64,000 nucleotides of DNA, from positions 4,060,118-4,124,117 of the forward strand of contig NZ_JAIFZO010000002.1 of the NCBI RefSeq assembly GCF_026341275.1, in the 5' to 3' direction. Numbering within the stretch: position 1 is the first letter of the stretch; every line of letters begins with the position of its first letter. The notes below the pieces were generated by a model. The model did not search any database, was not told where the DNA came from, and saw nothing but the letters and a program-made list of their open reading frames with translations. The translations under genes and the position numbers were made by a program. This DNA comes from Streptomyces ortus. GTDB taxonomy: Bacteria; Actinomycetota; Actinomycetes; Streptomycetales; Streptomycetaceae. Of the stretch, positions 1 through 8,562 are shown one piece after another.

Positions 1-918
1 GCCATCGCAACCTCCGTGTCGACGCGCGCGCTGACGCCCCGCGCGGCGCTCGCGATGGCCGCCGTGATGAACCTCGCCGGCGCCTTCATGGGCAGCGGGG
101 TCGCCAAGACCGTCAGCGAGGGCCTGATCGAGACCCCGCACGGCAACAGGGGCATGTGGATCCTGTTCGCCGCGCTGGTGGGCGCGATCGTGTGGAACCT
201 CGTCACCTGGTACTTCGGCCTGCCGTCCTCCTCCTCGCACGCGCTGTTCGGCGGCATGGTGGGCGCGGCGCTCGCGGGCGGGATCGATGTCATCTGGTCC
301 GGCGTCCTGGAGAAGGTCGTCATCCCGATGTTCCTCTCCCCCGTCGTCGGCCTGGTCGCCGGTTATCTCGTGATGTGCGCGATCATGTGGCTCTTCCGCC
401 GCTCCAACCCGCACAAGGCGAAGCGCGGTTTCCGTATCGCGCAGACCGTGTCGGCGGCCGGCATGGCGCTCGGCCACGGCCTCCAGGACGCCCAGAAGAC
501 GATGGGCATCGTGGTGATGGCCCTGGTCATCGCGGACGTCGAGGACGCGGGCGACCCGATCCCGGTCTGGGTCAAGATCGCGTGCGCGGTGATGCTGTCG
601 CTGGGCACGTACGCCGGCGGCTGGCGCATCATGCGCACGCTCGGCCGGAAGATCATCGAGCTGGACCCCCCGCAGGGGTTCGCGGCGGAGACGACGGGCG
701 CCTCGCTGATGTTCACGACGGCGTTCATCTTCCACGCGCCGATCTCGACGACGCATGTCATCACGTCGGCGATCATGGGCGTGGGGGCGACGAAGCGGGT
801 GAACGCGGTGCGCTGGGGTGTCGCCAAGAACATCATCCTCGGCTGGTTCATCACGATGCCGGCGGCGGCGCTGGTCGCGGCGACGAGCTTCTGGCTGGTG
901 AACGCGGTATTCCTTTAG
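1..918 (+). CDS. pit: Inorganic phosphate transporter, PiT family (5' end outside window)
   Basis: Membrane phosphate permease of the low-affinity PiT family, which co-transports metal-phosphate with protons or cations. The frame is open from base 1, so the true start lies upstream; about 305 C-terminal residues are visible. The first residues (AIATSVSTRALTPRAAL) match the N-terminal PiT signature. Several hydrophobic helices, the motif GLPSSSSHALFGG and the late motif PISTTHVITSAIMG are the duplicated family signatures. The gene converges on the pst operon, so both phosphate uptake systems sit together. Family call is strong; substrate is inferred from family. Confidence 0.93.
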   Translation, partial: AIATSVSTRALTPRAALAMAAVMNLAGAFMGSGVAKTVSEGLIETPHGNRGMWILFAALVGAIVWNLVTWYFGLPSSSSHALFGGMVGAALAGGIDVIWSGVLEKVVIPMFLSPVVGLVAGYLVMCAIMWLFRRSNPHKAKRGFRIAQTVSAAGMALGHGLQDAQKTMGIVVMALVIADVEDAGDPIPVWVKIACAVMLSLGTYAGGWRIMRTLGRKIIELDPPQGFAAETTGASLMFTTAFIFHAPISTTHVITSAIMGVGATKRVNAVRWGVAKNIILGWFITMPAAALVAATSFWLVNAVFL

Positions 919-931
919 GCCTGCTCCCTCC

Positions 932-950
932 CTGGGGGCTGCGCCCCCAG
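932..950 (+). terminator. Hairpin after pit
   Basis: Perfect inverted repeat CTGGGGGC-TGC-GCCCCCAG, 14 bases past the pit stop. There is no T-run, as is common for Streptomyces terminators. Similar GGGGGCTGCGCCCCC hairpins are frequent between Streptomyces genes. Confidence 0.6.
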
Positions 951-960
951 ACCCCCTGTC

Positions 961-1010
961 GCGCTTGCGCGCTCGTCCTCGAACGGCGCTTGCGCGCTCG
1001 TCCTCGAACG
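961..1010. repeat. 25-bp tandem duplication in the pit/pstB spacer
   Basis: Two exact, adjacent 25-bp copies (961-985 and 986-1010), each starting gcgcttgcgcgctcg and ending cctcgaacg. The sequence then continues gccggacgggctgg, a combination common in Streptomyces intergenic DNA. No coding role is seen. Confidence 0.8.
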
Positions 1011-1052
1011 CCGGACGGGCTGGACGGTGACCGGGGGCCGGAACAAGCCAAT

Positions 1053-1085
1053 GGGCCCGCCCCCCGTGACCGGGGAGCGGGCCCT
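1053..1085 (-). terminator. Likely terminator of the pst operon
   Basis: Stem of about 14 bp with one mismatch, left arm starting gggcccgcccccc and right arm ending gagcgggccc, around a short loop. It lies about 85 bases past the pstB stop on the minus strand. Confidence 0.55.
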
Positions 1086-1168
1086 ATCGGTCCCCGCGGT
1101 GGCACCGCCATGCAGCACCGCGAGGGGTCCGGGAAACGTACGAAGGACGTCGGCCCGAAGACGTCGGC

Positions 1169-1945
1169 TCAGCCGAAGCGCCCCGAGATGTAGTCCTCGG
1201 TGGCCTGCACGGACGGGTTGGAGAAGATCCGCTCGGTGTCGTCGATCTCGATGAGCTTGCCGGGCTGCCCGACCGCGGACAGGTTGAAGAACGCCGTCCG
1301 GTCGGAGACCCGCGCCGCCTGCTGCATGTTGTGCGTCACGATGACGATCGTGAAGCGCTCCTTCAGCTCGCCGATCAGGTCCTCGATGGCCAGCGTCGAG
1401 ATCGGGTCGAGCGCCGAGCACGGCTCGTCCATGAGCAGCACCTTCGGCTCGACGGCGATCGCCCGCGCGATGCACAGCCGCTGCTGCTGACCACCGGAGA
1501 GACCGGACCCCGGCTTGTTCAGCCGGTCCTTGACCTCGTTCCAGAGGTTCGCGCCCTTGAGCGACTTCTCCACGATGTCGGCCAGCTCGGACTTCTTGTA
1601 GCTGCCGTTGAGCCGCAGCCCCGCCGCCACGTTGTCGAAGACCGACATCGTGGGGAAAGGGTTGGGACGCTGGAAGACCATGCCGACCTCGCGCCGCACC
1701 GACACCGGGTCGATCCCGGCGCCGTACAGGTTCTCGTCGTCGAGCATGACCTTGCCCTCGACGCGCCCGCCCGGCGTCACCTCGTGCATGCGGTTGAGGG
1801 TGCGCAGGAAGGTGGACTTGCCGCAGCCGGAGGGGCCGATGAAGGCCGTCACCGAGCGGGGTTCGATGGCCATCGAGATGTCCTCGATGGCCCGGAACGA
1901 GCTGTAGTAGGCGCTGAGGCCGCTGACGTCGATTCGCTTGGCCAT
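1169..1945 (-). CDS. pstB: Phosphate ABC transporter ATP-binding protein PstB
   Basis: ATPase that powers high-affinity phosphate import at the inner face of the membrane. It has 258 residues, the usual PstB length. Visible motifs are Walker A GPSGCGKST near residue 40, the Q-loop in VFQRPNPFP, the ABC signature LSGGQQQR and Walker B VLLMDEPCSALDP followed by the switch histidine in VTHNMQQA. The chosen ATG (MAKRIDVSGL) has a purine-rich AAAGAAG ribosome site about ten bases upstream; the frame continues 5' but that stretch reads as the pstA shadow. It is the last gene of pstS-pstC-pstA-pstB and lies 50 bases after pstA. Confidence 0.97.
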   Translation of the reverse strand: MAKRIDVSGLSAYYSSFRAIEDISMAIEPRSVTAFIGPSGCGKSTFLRTLNRMHEVTPGGRVEGKVMLDDENLYGAGIDPVSVRREVGMVFQRPNPFPTMSVFDNVAAGLRLNGSYKKSELADIVEKSLKGANLWNEVKDRLNKPGSGLSGGQQQRLCIARAIAVEPKVLLMDEPCSALDPISTLAIEDLIGELKERFTIVIVTHNMQQAARVSDRTAFFNLSAVGQPGKLIEIDDTERIFSNPSVQATEDYISGRFG

Positions 1946-1995
1946 GGGGATCACTGCTTCTTTCGAGGGGGAAAACTGGTCGCTGGGTGGCCGCG

Positions 1996-3057
1996 TCAGC
2001 GACCGGTCTTGGGGGCCTTCCAGCGGGCGATGCCGCGAGCCGCCAAGTTGAGGATCATCACGAACGCGATCAGCGTGAGCGCCGCCGCCCAGGCCCGGTC
2101 GTACGCCGCACCGGAGCCGCCGCTGTTCGCGTACTGCTGGTAGATGTACATCGGGAGCGAGGCCTGCGGGCCCTCGAAGGGGTCCGTGTTGATGAACGTC
2201 GAACCCCACACCAGCAGCAGCACCGGCGCGGTCTCACCCGTGATGCGGGCGACCGCGAGCATCACACCGGTGGTGATGCCGCCGATGGAGGTCGGCAGGA
2301 CCACCTTCATGATGGTGCGCCACTTCGGTACGCCCAGGGCCAGCGAGGCCTCGCGCAGCTCGTTCGGTACGAGCTTGAGCATCTCCTCGGTGGAGCGGAC
2401 GATCACCGGCAGCATCAGGATGGTCAGGGCCATCGAGCCGGCGAAGCCGGAGTAGCCCATGTCCAGGATGATGATCCAGAAGCTCAGGACGAACAGCCCC
2501 GCGACGATCGACGGGATACCCGTCATGACGTCGACGAAGAAGGTGACGGCCTTGGCCAGCTTGCCGCGCCCGTACTCCACGAGGTAGATCGCGGTCAGGA
2601 TGCCGATCGGCACGGAGATGACGGTGGCGATGCCGACCTGTTCGAGCGTGCCGAGGATCGCGTGGTAGATACCGCCGCCGGGCTCGGTGTCGGTGACCAG
2701 GCCCATCGAGTGGCTGAGGAAGTAGCCGTCGAGGACCTTCACCCCGCGCTTGACGGTCTCCCACATGAGCGAGACCAGCGGGACGACGGCGAGGAGGAAC
2801 GCGACCCACACCAGGCTGGTCGCCACCCGGTCCTTGGCCTGCCGGCGGCCCTCGACCTTCGCGGCGATGCCGTACGAGCCGAACACGAAGAAGATCGCGG
2901 CCAGCAGGCCCCACTGGACACTGCTGTGCAGTCCGGCCGCCGCGCTGATGCCGAGGCCCAGGGCGACCGAGCCCGCGGCGATCGCGTACGGACTCCACTT
3001 CGGCAGCGTCGCGCCCTGCAGGGAGCTGGGGCGCCGGTCGTTCACGGTCTGGCTCAT
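1996..3057 (-). CDS. pstA: Phosphate ABC transporter permease PstA
   Basis: One of the two membrane subunits forming the phosphate channel. It has 353 residues. Start MSQTVNDRRPSS is set by a 4-base ATGA overlap with the pstC stop, implying translational coupling. Three hydrophobic segments near the N terminus are followed by the ABC permease core, with the EAA-type loop around EASLALGVPKWRTIMKVVLP. A periplasmic region with GGGIYHAILGTLEQ follows the PstA pattern. The longer open frame upstream is a shadow of pstC. Confidence 0.96.
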   Translation of the reverse strand: MSQTVNDRRPSSLQGATLPKWSPYAIAAGSVALGLGISAAAGLHSSVQWGLLAAIFFVFGSYGIAAKVEGRRQAKDRVATSLVWVAFLLAVVPLVSLMWETVKRGVKVLDGYFLSHSMGLVTDTEPGGGIYHAILGTLEQVGIATVISVPIGILTAIYLVEYGRGKLAKAVTFFVDVMTGIPSIVAGLFVLSFWIIILDMGYSGFAGSMALTILMLPVIVRSTEEMLKLVPNELREASLALGVPKWRTIMKVVLPTSIGGITTGVMLAVARITGETAPVLLLVWGSTFINTDPFEGPQASLPMYIYQQYANSGGSGAAYDRAWAAALTLIAFVMILNLAARGIARWKAPKTGR

Positions 3058-4061
3058 GCGTTGGCCCCCGAGTACTCCGCGCGGCGGGCGATGATGAGCC
3101 GGGCCGCGCCGTTGACCAGCAGGGTGATGACGAACAGCACCAGGCCGGAGGCGATGAGCGCGTCGCGGCCCATCTCGCTGGCCTCGCTGAACTTGCTGGC
3201 GATGTTCTGGGCGAAGGTGCCGCCGCCCGGGTCGAGCAGGCTGGCGTTGATCTCGAAGCTCGGGGACAGGACCGTGGCCACGGCCATCGTCTCGCCGAGC
3301 GCGCGCCCGAGGCCGAGCATCGAGGCGGAGATGACACCGGAGCGGCCGAAGGGCAGCACCGACATGCGGATGACCTCCCAGCGCGTGGCGCCGAGGGCCA
3401 GCGCGGCCTCCTGGTGCATCAGCGGAGCCTGCCGGAAGACCTCGCGGCTCACGTTGGTGATGATCGGCAGGATCATGATCGCGAGCAGGATGCCCACGGT
3501 GAACAGCGAGCGCGGTGCGCCGCCCTGCCAGTCGAGGATGCCGGTCCAGCCGAAGTAGTCGTCGAGCCAGCCGTAGAGGCCGCTCATGTGCGGCACGAGG
3601 ACGAGGGCGCCCCACAGGCCGTACACGATGGACGGTACGGCGGCCAGCAGGTCGATCACGTAGGCGATGGTGCCGCCCAGCCTGCGCGGGGCGTAGTGCG
3701 TGATGAACAGGGCGATGCCGACCGCGATCGGGACCGCGATGACCATCGCGATGATCGACGAGATGACGGTGCCGTAGACAAGGACCGCGATGCCGAAGCT
3801 CGGCTCCGCCGCGGTCGGGTTCCACTCGAAGGTGGTGAGGAAGCTCGTCTCGTCCTTGCTGATCGCGAGCACGGACCGGTACGAGAGGAAGACCGCGATG
3901 GCGGCCATGATCACGAGCAGGAAGATGCCCGACCCGCGGGACAGGCCGAGGAAGATGCGGTCACCGGGCCGGGTGGCCCCGCGGGCCGCGCGCTTCTGCT
4001 CGGCCTCGGTGGGTGGGGAGAGAGGGGGAGGTGCTTCAGCGTTCTTGGTGGATATGTCCAT
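3054..4061 (-). CDS. pstC: Phosphate ABC transporter permease PstC
   Basis: Second membrane subunit of the phosphate importer, 335 residues. It starts MDISTKNAEAPPP; the in-frame extension further upstream runs through the intergenic hairpin and does not look coding. Features are about six membrane helices, PSIVYGLWGALVLVP and the EAA loop EAALALGATRWEVIRMSVLP. It overlaps pstA by 4 bases and lies 173 bases after pstS, separated from it by a long hairpin that may lower expression of pstCAB relative to pstS. Confidence 0.96.
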   Translation of the reverse strand: MDISTKNAEAPPPLSPPTEAEQKRAARGATRPGDRIFLGLSRGSGIFLLVIMAAIAVFLSYRSVLAISKDETSFLTTFEWNPTAAEPSFGIAVLVYGTVISSIIAMVIAVPIAVGIALFITHYAPRRLGGTIAYVIDLLAAVPSIVYGLWGALVLVPHMSGLYGWLDDYFGWTGILDWQGGAPRSLFTVGILLAIMILPIITNVSREVFRQAPLMHQEAALALGATRWEVIRMSVLPFGRSGVISASMLGLGRALGETMAVATVLSPSFEINASLLDPGGGTFAQNIASKFSEASEMGRDALIASGLVLFVITLLVNGAARLIIARRAEYSGANA

Positions 4062-4170
4062 GGGGTTCTCCGGTCTGCGGGGCCACACACTGCGTGCGGC
4101 CCCAGGCGGCGGTGCACCGGACGGCGCGCGGTGCGGCCCCTGCCGAGGGAAACCGGACCGCGCGCTCGGA

Positions 4171-4227
4171 GCCTGTGTCATGTCCCCGGCCGGACGCCGC
4201 GCGCCCGGCCGGGGAGATGACACAGGC
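4171..4227 (-). terminator. Long hairpin between pstS and pstC (attenuator or mRNA-stabilising element)
   Basis: Arms 4171-4193 and 4205-4227 pair at 22 of 23 positions around an 11-base loop. The left arm begins gcctgtgtcatgtccccgg. There is no T-run in the pst direction. It starts 8 bases past the pstS stop. Such elements typically stop part of the transcripts or protect the 3' end of the binding-protein message. The structure is seen; the role is inferred. Confidence 0.8.
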
Positions 4228-4234
4228 CCTCAGG

Positions 4235-5365
4235 TCAGCTCAGGCCCGCGACGGTCGTACGGACCTTCGCGATGATCTCTTCGGGGATCGGGGCGTAGTC
4301 GTTCTCGGCCAGGATCTTCTGGCCGTCCTCGCCGGCGATGTACGTGAGGAACGCCTTGGTGGCGGCCAGGGTGTCGGCCTTGTTGCCCTTGTCGCAGACG
4401 ATCTCGTACGTGACCAGGGTGATCGGGTAGGCGCCGTCGGCCTTGGTCGCGCGGTTCAGTTCGAGCGCGAGGTCCTTGCCCGTGCCGACGATCTTGGCGT
4501 CCGCGATGGCCGTCGTGGCGTTCTCGACGGTGGCCTCGACCGGGTCGCTGGCACCCGTGTCCAGCTTGGCCGCGGTGATGCCGTCCTTGGCGTACGACAG
4601 CTCCATGTAGCTGATGGCGCCGGAGGTCTGCTTGACCTGCTGGGCGACACCGGAGGAGCCGGACGCGGACTGGCCGCCCTTGGCCTGCCAGGCCTTGCCG
4701 CCCTCGTACTTCCACTCGTCGGGCGCGGCGGCGATCAGGTACTTGGTGAAGTTGTCCGTGGTGCCGGACTCGTCCGAGCGGTGGAACGCCTGGATCTTGA
4801 GGTCGGGCAGCTTGGCGTCCGGGTTCAGCTTCTTGATCGCCGCGTCGTTCCACTTGGTGATCTTGCTGTCGAAGATCTTCGCGAGGGTCTCCGAGTCGAG
4901 GACGAGGCCCTCGACACCCGGGACGTTGTAACCGACGGCGATCGGGCCGCCGACCATCGGCAGGTTGATGCCCTGGCCGCCCGAGCAGACCTTCTTGGAG
5001 GCGGTGACCTCTTCGGGCTTCAGCGCGGAGTCGGAACCGGCGAAGGCGACCTGGCCCTGGGTGAACGCCGTGACACCGGCGCCCGAACCCTCGGACTTGT
5101 AGTTGATCTGCACGTCCTTGCAGGCGGTCACGAACTGCTTGACCCACGCGTCGATCGCGTTCTTCTGCGCGGAGGAGCCGTTGGCCAGGAGCTGGCCCTT
5201 GGCGTCGTCACACTTGATGGAGCTGTTGGCGGCGGTCGTGCCGCCGTCACTGCCGGAGCCGCCGCCGGTGTCGTCGGAGCCGCACGCCGTCAGCGCAAGG
5301 GCGCCGGAGACGGCGACAGCACCGAGGGAAAGGGCGCGAAGCCGGTTCTTGCGCTGAAGCTTCAC
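4235..5365 (-). CDS. pstS: Phosphate-binding lipoprotein PstS
   Basis: Extracytoplasmic phosphate receptor of the PstSCAB importer, 376 residues. The GTG start (VKLQRKNRLRAL) is preceded by GGAAGG at suitable spacing; an ATG 22 codons upstream is in frame but less likely. The lipoprotein signal is clear: basic start, hydrophobic core, lipobox LTAC followed by GSDD and a Gly/Ser/Asp-rich linker. Phosphate-site motifs include LLANGSSAQKNAI, GSDSALK and FHRSDESGTTDNFTKYL. It is first in the operon, downstream of a PHO-box array, so PhoP control under phosphate limitation is expected. Confidence 0.97.
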   Translation of the reverse strand: MKLQRKNRLRALSLGAVAVSGALALTACGSDDTGGGSGSDGGTTAANSSIKCDDAKGQLLANGSSAQKNAIDAWVKQFVTACKDVQINYKSEGSGAGVTAFTQGQVAFAGSDSALKPEEVTASKKVCSGGQGINLPMVGGPIAVGYNVPGVEGLVLDSETLAKIFDSKITKWNDAAIKKLNPDAKLPDLKIQAFHRSDESGTTDNFTKYLIAAAPDEWKYEGGKAWQAKGGQSASGSSGVAQQVKQTSGAISYMELSYAKDGITAAKLDTGASDPVEATVENATTAIADAKIVGTGKDLALELNRATKADGAYPITLVTYEIVCDKGNKADTLAATKAFLTYIAGEDGQKILAENDYAPIPEEIIAKVRTTVAGLS

Positions 5366-5498
5366 TTTCGTGAGTTCCTTCCAGGAGCCGCCGTTGCGGC
5401 GGCGTGCGATGTCATGGGCCTGCTTGTTCATCGACCGGCACGGGTGCTCGCTTCCGTCCGCACCACGCACCGGGTAAGGCCGAAATTAGGCAGAACAG

Positions 5499-5558
5499 GT
5501 GAAGCCGCCGATGGCCGTGAGTGAACGCAGGGTGAACCCCTGCCGTCAGTGCGGTGAG
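5499..5558 (-). promoter_or_regulatory. PHO boxes (PhoP-binding direct repeats) upstream of pstS
   Basis: On the minus strand two units GGTTCACCCTG and CGTTCACTCAC lie exactly 11 bases apart (plus-strand gtgaa at 5521 and 5532), the spacing of Streptomyces PHO boxes. Weaker in-phase units occur 22 bases to either side (gtgaa at 5499, gtgag at 5554). The array lies 130-190 bases upstream of the pstS start. Direct observation; PhoP binding is inferred from the known consensus. Confidence 0.85.
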
Positions 5559-5585
5559 GTCACGGAACGCTCACGGGGAGAACAC

Positions 5586-5614
5586 GCGGGGGTTCCGACT
5601 ACCGGAACCCCCGC
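5586..5614. other. Perfect 12-bp inverted repeat in the pstS/oxidoreductase spacer
   Basis: Arms GCGGGGGTTCCG and CGGAACCCCCGC around a 5-base loop. It lies between the divergent pstS and FAD-oxidoreductase genes, just beyond the PHO boxes. It could be an operator or a hairpin; nothing decides which. The rest of 5366-5813 shows no gene. Confidence 0.6.
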
Positions 5615-5813
5615 CTTCGCTCACGCGCCCCCTCCGCACCTCTCCGTCCCCCACCTCTCCGCGCCACTCAGTCCCGCACCGCTCCGCCCCGCCCCCTCCT
5701 GGCCGGAACCCGCCGCCTCCCCTTTGCGGACTCATGGGGGTTGTCGGTCGCCGCCTGTGGAACCCGCCGGGCGGTTGACCCGTCTCGTCCAACGGGAGCC
5801 ACGGGAGGCGCAC

Positions 5814-7409
5814 ATGCAACGGCGTACGTTCATAGGCGGTACGGCGGCGGTCGCGGTGACGGCGGCGTCGGCGGCCTGCGGCGGCAAGGGGCCGGGCCCA
5901 CGGCCGGCCGCTTCGGCACGTACGTCCGGCACACCGGCCACCGGCACGGGGGCGACCGCGACGGCCGGCGGCACCCGGGCCGGCAGCCCGACGATCACTC
6001 CGGCCGCCGACCTGCGGGCGCTGGCCACGGACCTGGACGGCGCCCTGGTCCGCCCGGGCGACGCGGACTGGGCGGCGGCCCGACAGCTCTACAACACCCG
6101 TTTCGACTCCCTGCGGCCGACGGCGGTCGCGTACGTGGCCCACCCCGACGACATCCGTACGGTCCTCGCGTACGCCCGCGCCCACGACGTCCGCGTCTCG
6201 ATCCGCAACGGCGGCCATTCGTACGCCGGTTGGTCCTCGGGGAACGGCCGACTGATCGTCGACGTGTCGAAGCTGTCCCGGATCCGCGCGTCCGGCGACG
6301 AGGCGGTGATCGGCGCGGGCGCCAAACTGATCGACGTCTACCGCGGGCTCGTGGCGAAGGGCGTGACCGTCCCCGCGGGCTCCTGCCCGACGGTGGGCGT
6401 CTCGGGACTGGCGCTGGGCGGCGGCCACGGGGTGGTGTCGAGGGCGTACGGCCTGACGTGCGACAGCCTCACCCGGGCGACCCTGATCACGGCGGACGGC
6501 AAGGAGCTCAGCGCGAGCGCGACCGAGCACAAGGACCTGTTCTGGGCGCTGCGCGGCGCGGGCAACGGCACTTTCGGCGTCGTCACGGAACTCCGCTTCA
6601 AGACGCACCCGGCCCCGCGGGGCGTGGCGGCGAACATGTCCTGGCCGTGGTCGAAAGCTGCGGCGGTGCTGGCGGCCTGGCAGGAGTGGGGCCCGGACCA
6701 GCCGGACGAGATCTGGTCGTCGCTGCACGTGGAGAACGCGGCCGGCGGCACCCCCACCGTCTCCGTCTCCGCGTTCTCGCTGGGCACGTACGGGGAGCTG
6801 CAGAACGCGGTGGACCGCCTCGCCGACCGCGTGGGCGCCTCCGCGCGGAGCGTCTCCCTCAAACGGCGTTCCTACGAGGAGTCGATGGAGGTGTACGCGG
6901 GCTGCTCGTCCTTCTCGTCCGACGCGCAGTGCCATCTGCCGGGCGGGACACCGGGCCGCTCGCCCCAGGGGGCTCTGAACCGGGAGACGTACGCGGGCCG
7001 CTCCGACTTCTTCGACCGCTCGATCTCGGCGGCGGGCATCCGGACCCTGCTCTCGGGCATCTCGGGGGTGCGGGGCGGTACGGGCAGCATCGCGCTGACC
7101 GCGCTCGGCGGCGCGGTCAACCGGGTCGATCCCACGGCCACGGCGTTCGTCCACCGCCGCTCGCGCATGCTGGCCCAGTACATCGCGGCGTGGCGCCCGG
7201 GCACGTCCGGCAGCGCGTCGGAGTCGTGGCTGACGGCCACCCACACGGCCATGCGCCCGTACGCGTCGGGCGCGGCCTACCAGAACTACACGGACCCCAC
7301 GCTCAAGAACTGGCGCAAGGCGTACTACGGCCAGGCGGCCCCCCGCCTACATTCCCTGAAATCCCACTACGACCCCAACACCTTCTTCAACTCCCCCCAG
7401 CCCCTATAA
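5814..7409 (+). CDS. Tat-exported FAD-binding oxidoreductase (berberine-bridge-enzyme type)
   Basis: Flavoenzyme of 531 residues that would oxidise a small molecule or sugar outside the cell. Start MQRRTFIGG follows GGGAGG; RRTFIG is a twin-arginine signal and SAACGG a lipobox-like site. The PCMH-type FAD domain spans about residues 95-270, with RNGGHSYAG, whose His is the usual 8-alpha FAD attachment, and GLALGGGHG. GLTCDSL places a Cys where bicovalent members attach FAD at C6. A BBE C-terminal domain ends NYTDPTLKNWRKAYYG...DPNTFFNSPQ. Substrate cannot be told. The gene is monocistronic, divergent from pstS. Confidence 0.88.
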   Translation: MQRRTFIGGTAAVAVTAASAACGGKGPGPRPAASARTSGTPATGTGATATAGGTRAGSPTITPAADLRALATDLDGALVRPGDADWAAARQLYNTRFDSLRPTAVAYVAHPDDIRTVLAYARAHDVRVSIRNGGHSYAGWSSGNGRLIVDVSKLSRIRASGDEAVIGAGAKLIDVYRGLVAKGVTVPAGSCPTVGVSGLALGGGHGVVSRAYGLTCDSLTRATLITADGKELSASATEHKDLFWALRGAGNGTFGVVTELRFKTHPAPRGVAANMSWPWSKAAAVLAAWQEWGPDQPDEIWSSLHVENAAGGTPTVSVSAFSLGTYGELQNAVDRLADRVGASARSVSLKRRSYEESMEVYAGCSSFSSDAQCHLPGGTPGRSPQGALNRETYAGRSDFFDRSISAAGIRTLLSGISGVRGGTGSIALTALGGAVNRVDPTATAFVHRRSRMLAQYIAAWRPGTSGSASESWLTATHTAMRPYASGAAYQNYTDPTLKNWRKAYYGQAAPRLHSLKSHYDPNTFFNSPQPL

Positions 7410-7437
7410 CCCACCCAGATCCCACAGCCGACAACCT

Positions 7438-7652
7438 TGGCTTCGCCCTCCAGGGGCGCGGGGGAACGCCGCAGTCTTGGCTTCGCCCTCCAGGGGCGCG
7501 GGGAACGGCGCAATCTTTTCGTCTTTGGGGGCGAGGGGAACGCCGCAGTCGTGGCTTCGCCCTCCAGGGGCGCGGGGAACGGCGCAATCTTTTCGTCTTT
7601 GGGGGCGCGGGGAACGGCGCAATCCTTTAGGGGCGCGGGGAATTGCGCAACC
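7438..7652. repeat. Cluster of Streptomyces ggggcgcgggga repeats
   Basis: At least five copies of a core like aggggcgcggggaacggcgca, joined by repeated linkers gcttcgccctccagg and ttttcgtctttggg. It fills the gap between two convergent genes. The same core, often inverted, recurs near 32.4, 46.1 and 63.7 kb. The sequence contains small GCGC...GCGC hairpins. Confidence 0.85.
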
Positions 7653-7678
7653 ACCCACAGCCCCGCCCCGCCCCCCAC

Positions 7679-8380
7679 CTACGCCGCAAGATCCCTCTCC
7701 GCAGGATCAACATCCCGCCGAGACCCAGGAAGAACCTTCCCCCCACCCCCGCGGGAGCGATCCGCCCGAACCACCCACCCCACCCGCCCCGACCGCTCGA
7801 CAGCCCTCACCACAGGCGTCAACAAAGCAGTCGCAAGCGGCGAAAGCAGCAGCACGACAGCCGTCCCCAGCGCGAACCCCCCGACCACGTCGGTCGGATA
7901 GTGCACGCCCATATAAATCCGGCAGAACCCACCGAGTAGCGCGAGCCCTATCCCGACAAGCCCGAACTTCCGGTTGGCGACAAACAGCCCGACCCCCATG
8001 GCCATCATGAGAGTCGAGTGATCGCTCACAAAGGAATAGTCGCTCTTGCCGCCGATGAGAACCTCAAGCCCCTCGTGGTCCACAAAGGGCCTGGGCCGTT
8101 CGACAAATCCCCGTATCGGCACATTCACGAGTACGGCGACCCCGGCGGCCAGCGGCGCCCAGATCAGCGCGGCCACGGACGAGGCGGCCTCGTCCCCGCC
8201 CCGCCGTCTGACGTTCCACCAGCACCACAGCACCAGCAGAACCATGACGAGCAGGAGCCCCCACTCGCCCACGAACTCCATGACGCGGTCGAACCAGTGC
8301 GGCGCGTCTTTGGCGAGACCATTGATGTCGTAGAGCAAGTCGACATCGGGGTTCGATCCGGAGTCGGCGAGTCCAGCCAT
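7679..8380 (-). CDS. PAP2-superfamily membrane phosphatase
   Basis: Polytopic protein of 233 residues, probably dephosphorylating a lipid (phosphatidic acid or undecaprenyl-diphosphate type) at the outer membrane face. The three PAP2 motifs are visible: RGFVERPRPF around residue 95, SDHSTLMM around 120 (SDH in place of SGH), and CRIYMGVHYPTD around 160 with the catalytic His. Start ATG has AAGGAG ten bases upstream. The C terminus is a basic cytoplasmic tail. Substrate is not deducible. Confidence 0.9.
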   Translation of the reverse strand: MAGLADSGSNPDVDLLYDINGLAKDAPHWFDRVMEFVGEWGLLLVMVLLVLWCWWNVRRRGGDEAASSVAALIWAPLAAGVAVLVNVPIRGFVERPRPFVDHEGLEVLIGGKSDYSFVSDHSTLMMAMGVGLFVANRKFGLVGIGLALLGGFCRIYMGVHYPTDVVGGFALGTAVVLLLSPLATALLTPVVRAVERSGRVGWVVRADRSRGGGGKVLPGSRRDVDPAERDLAA

Positions 8381-8562
8381 GGTGCAACGGCTCCTTCGTC
8401 GTCATCTTTCCGACGCACCCACCGGATGCGTCGCGCCACAACCCCCGTCGTCGGCTACAAGAACAGGAACGCACACTCCCCTTCAATACGTTCCGCTCTC
8501 CACCGAATGATCACGCAGACGTTATCGAAGAGAGATACATCGCCGCAGCTCAGGGGTGGGTT

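Noticed and set aside
7438..7652. Possible CRISPR array in the repeat cluster
   Set aside because: Spacers are themselves repeated, unit lengths vary, and no cas genes are present. It is a Streptomyces intergenic repeat.
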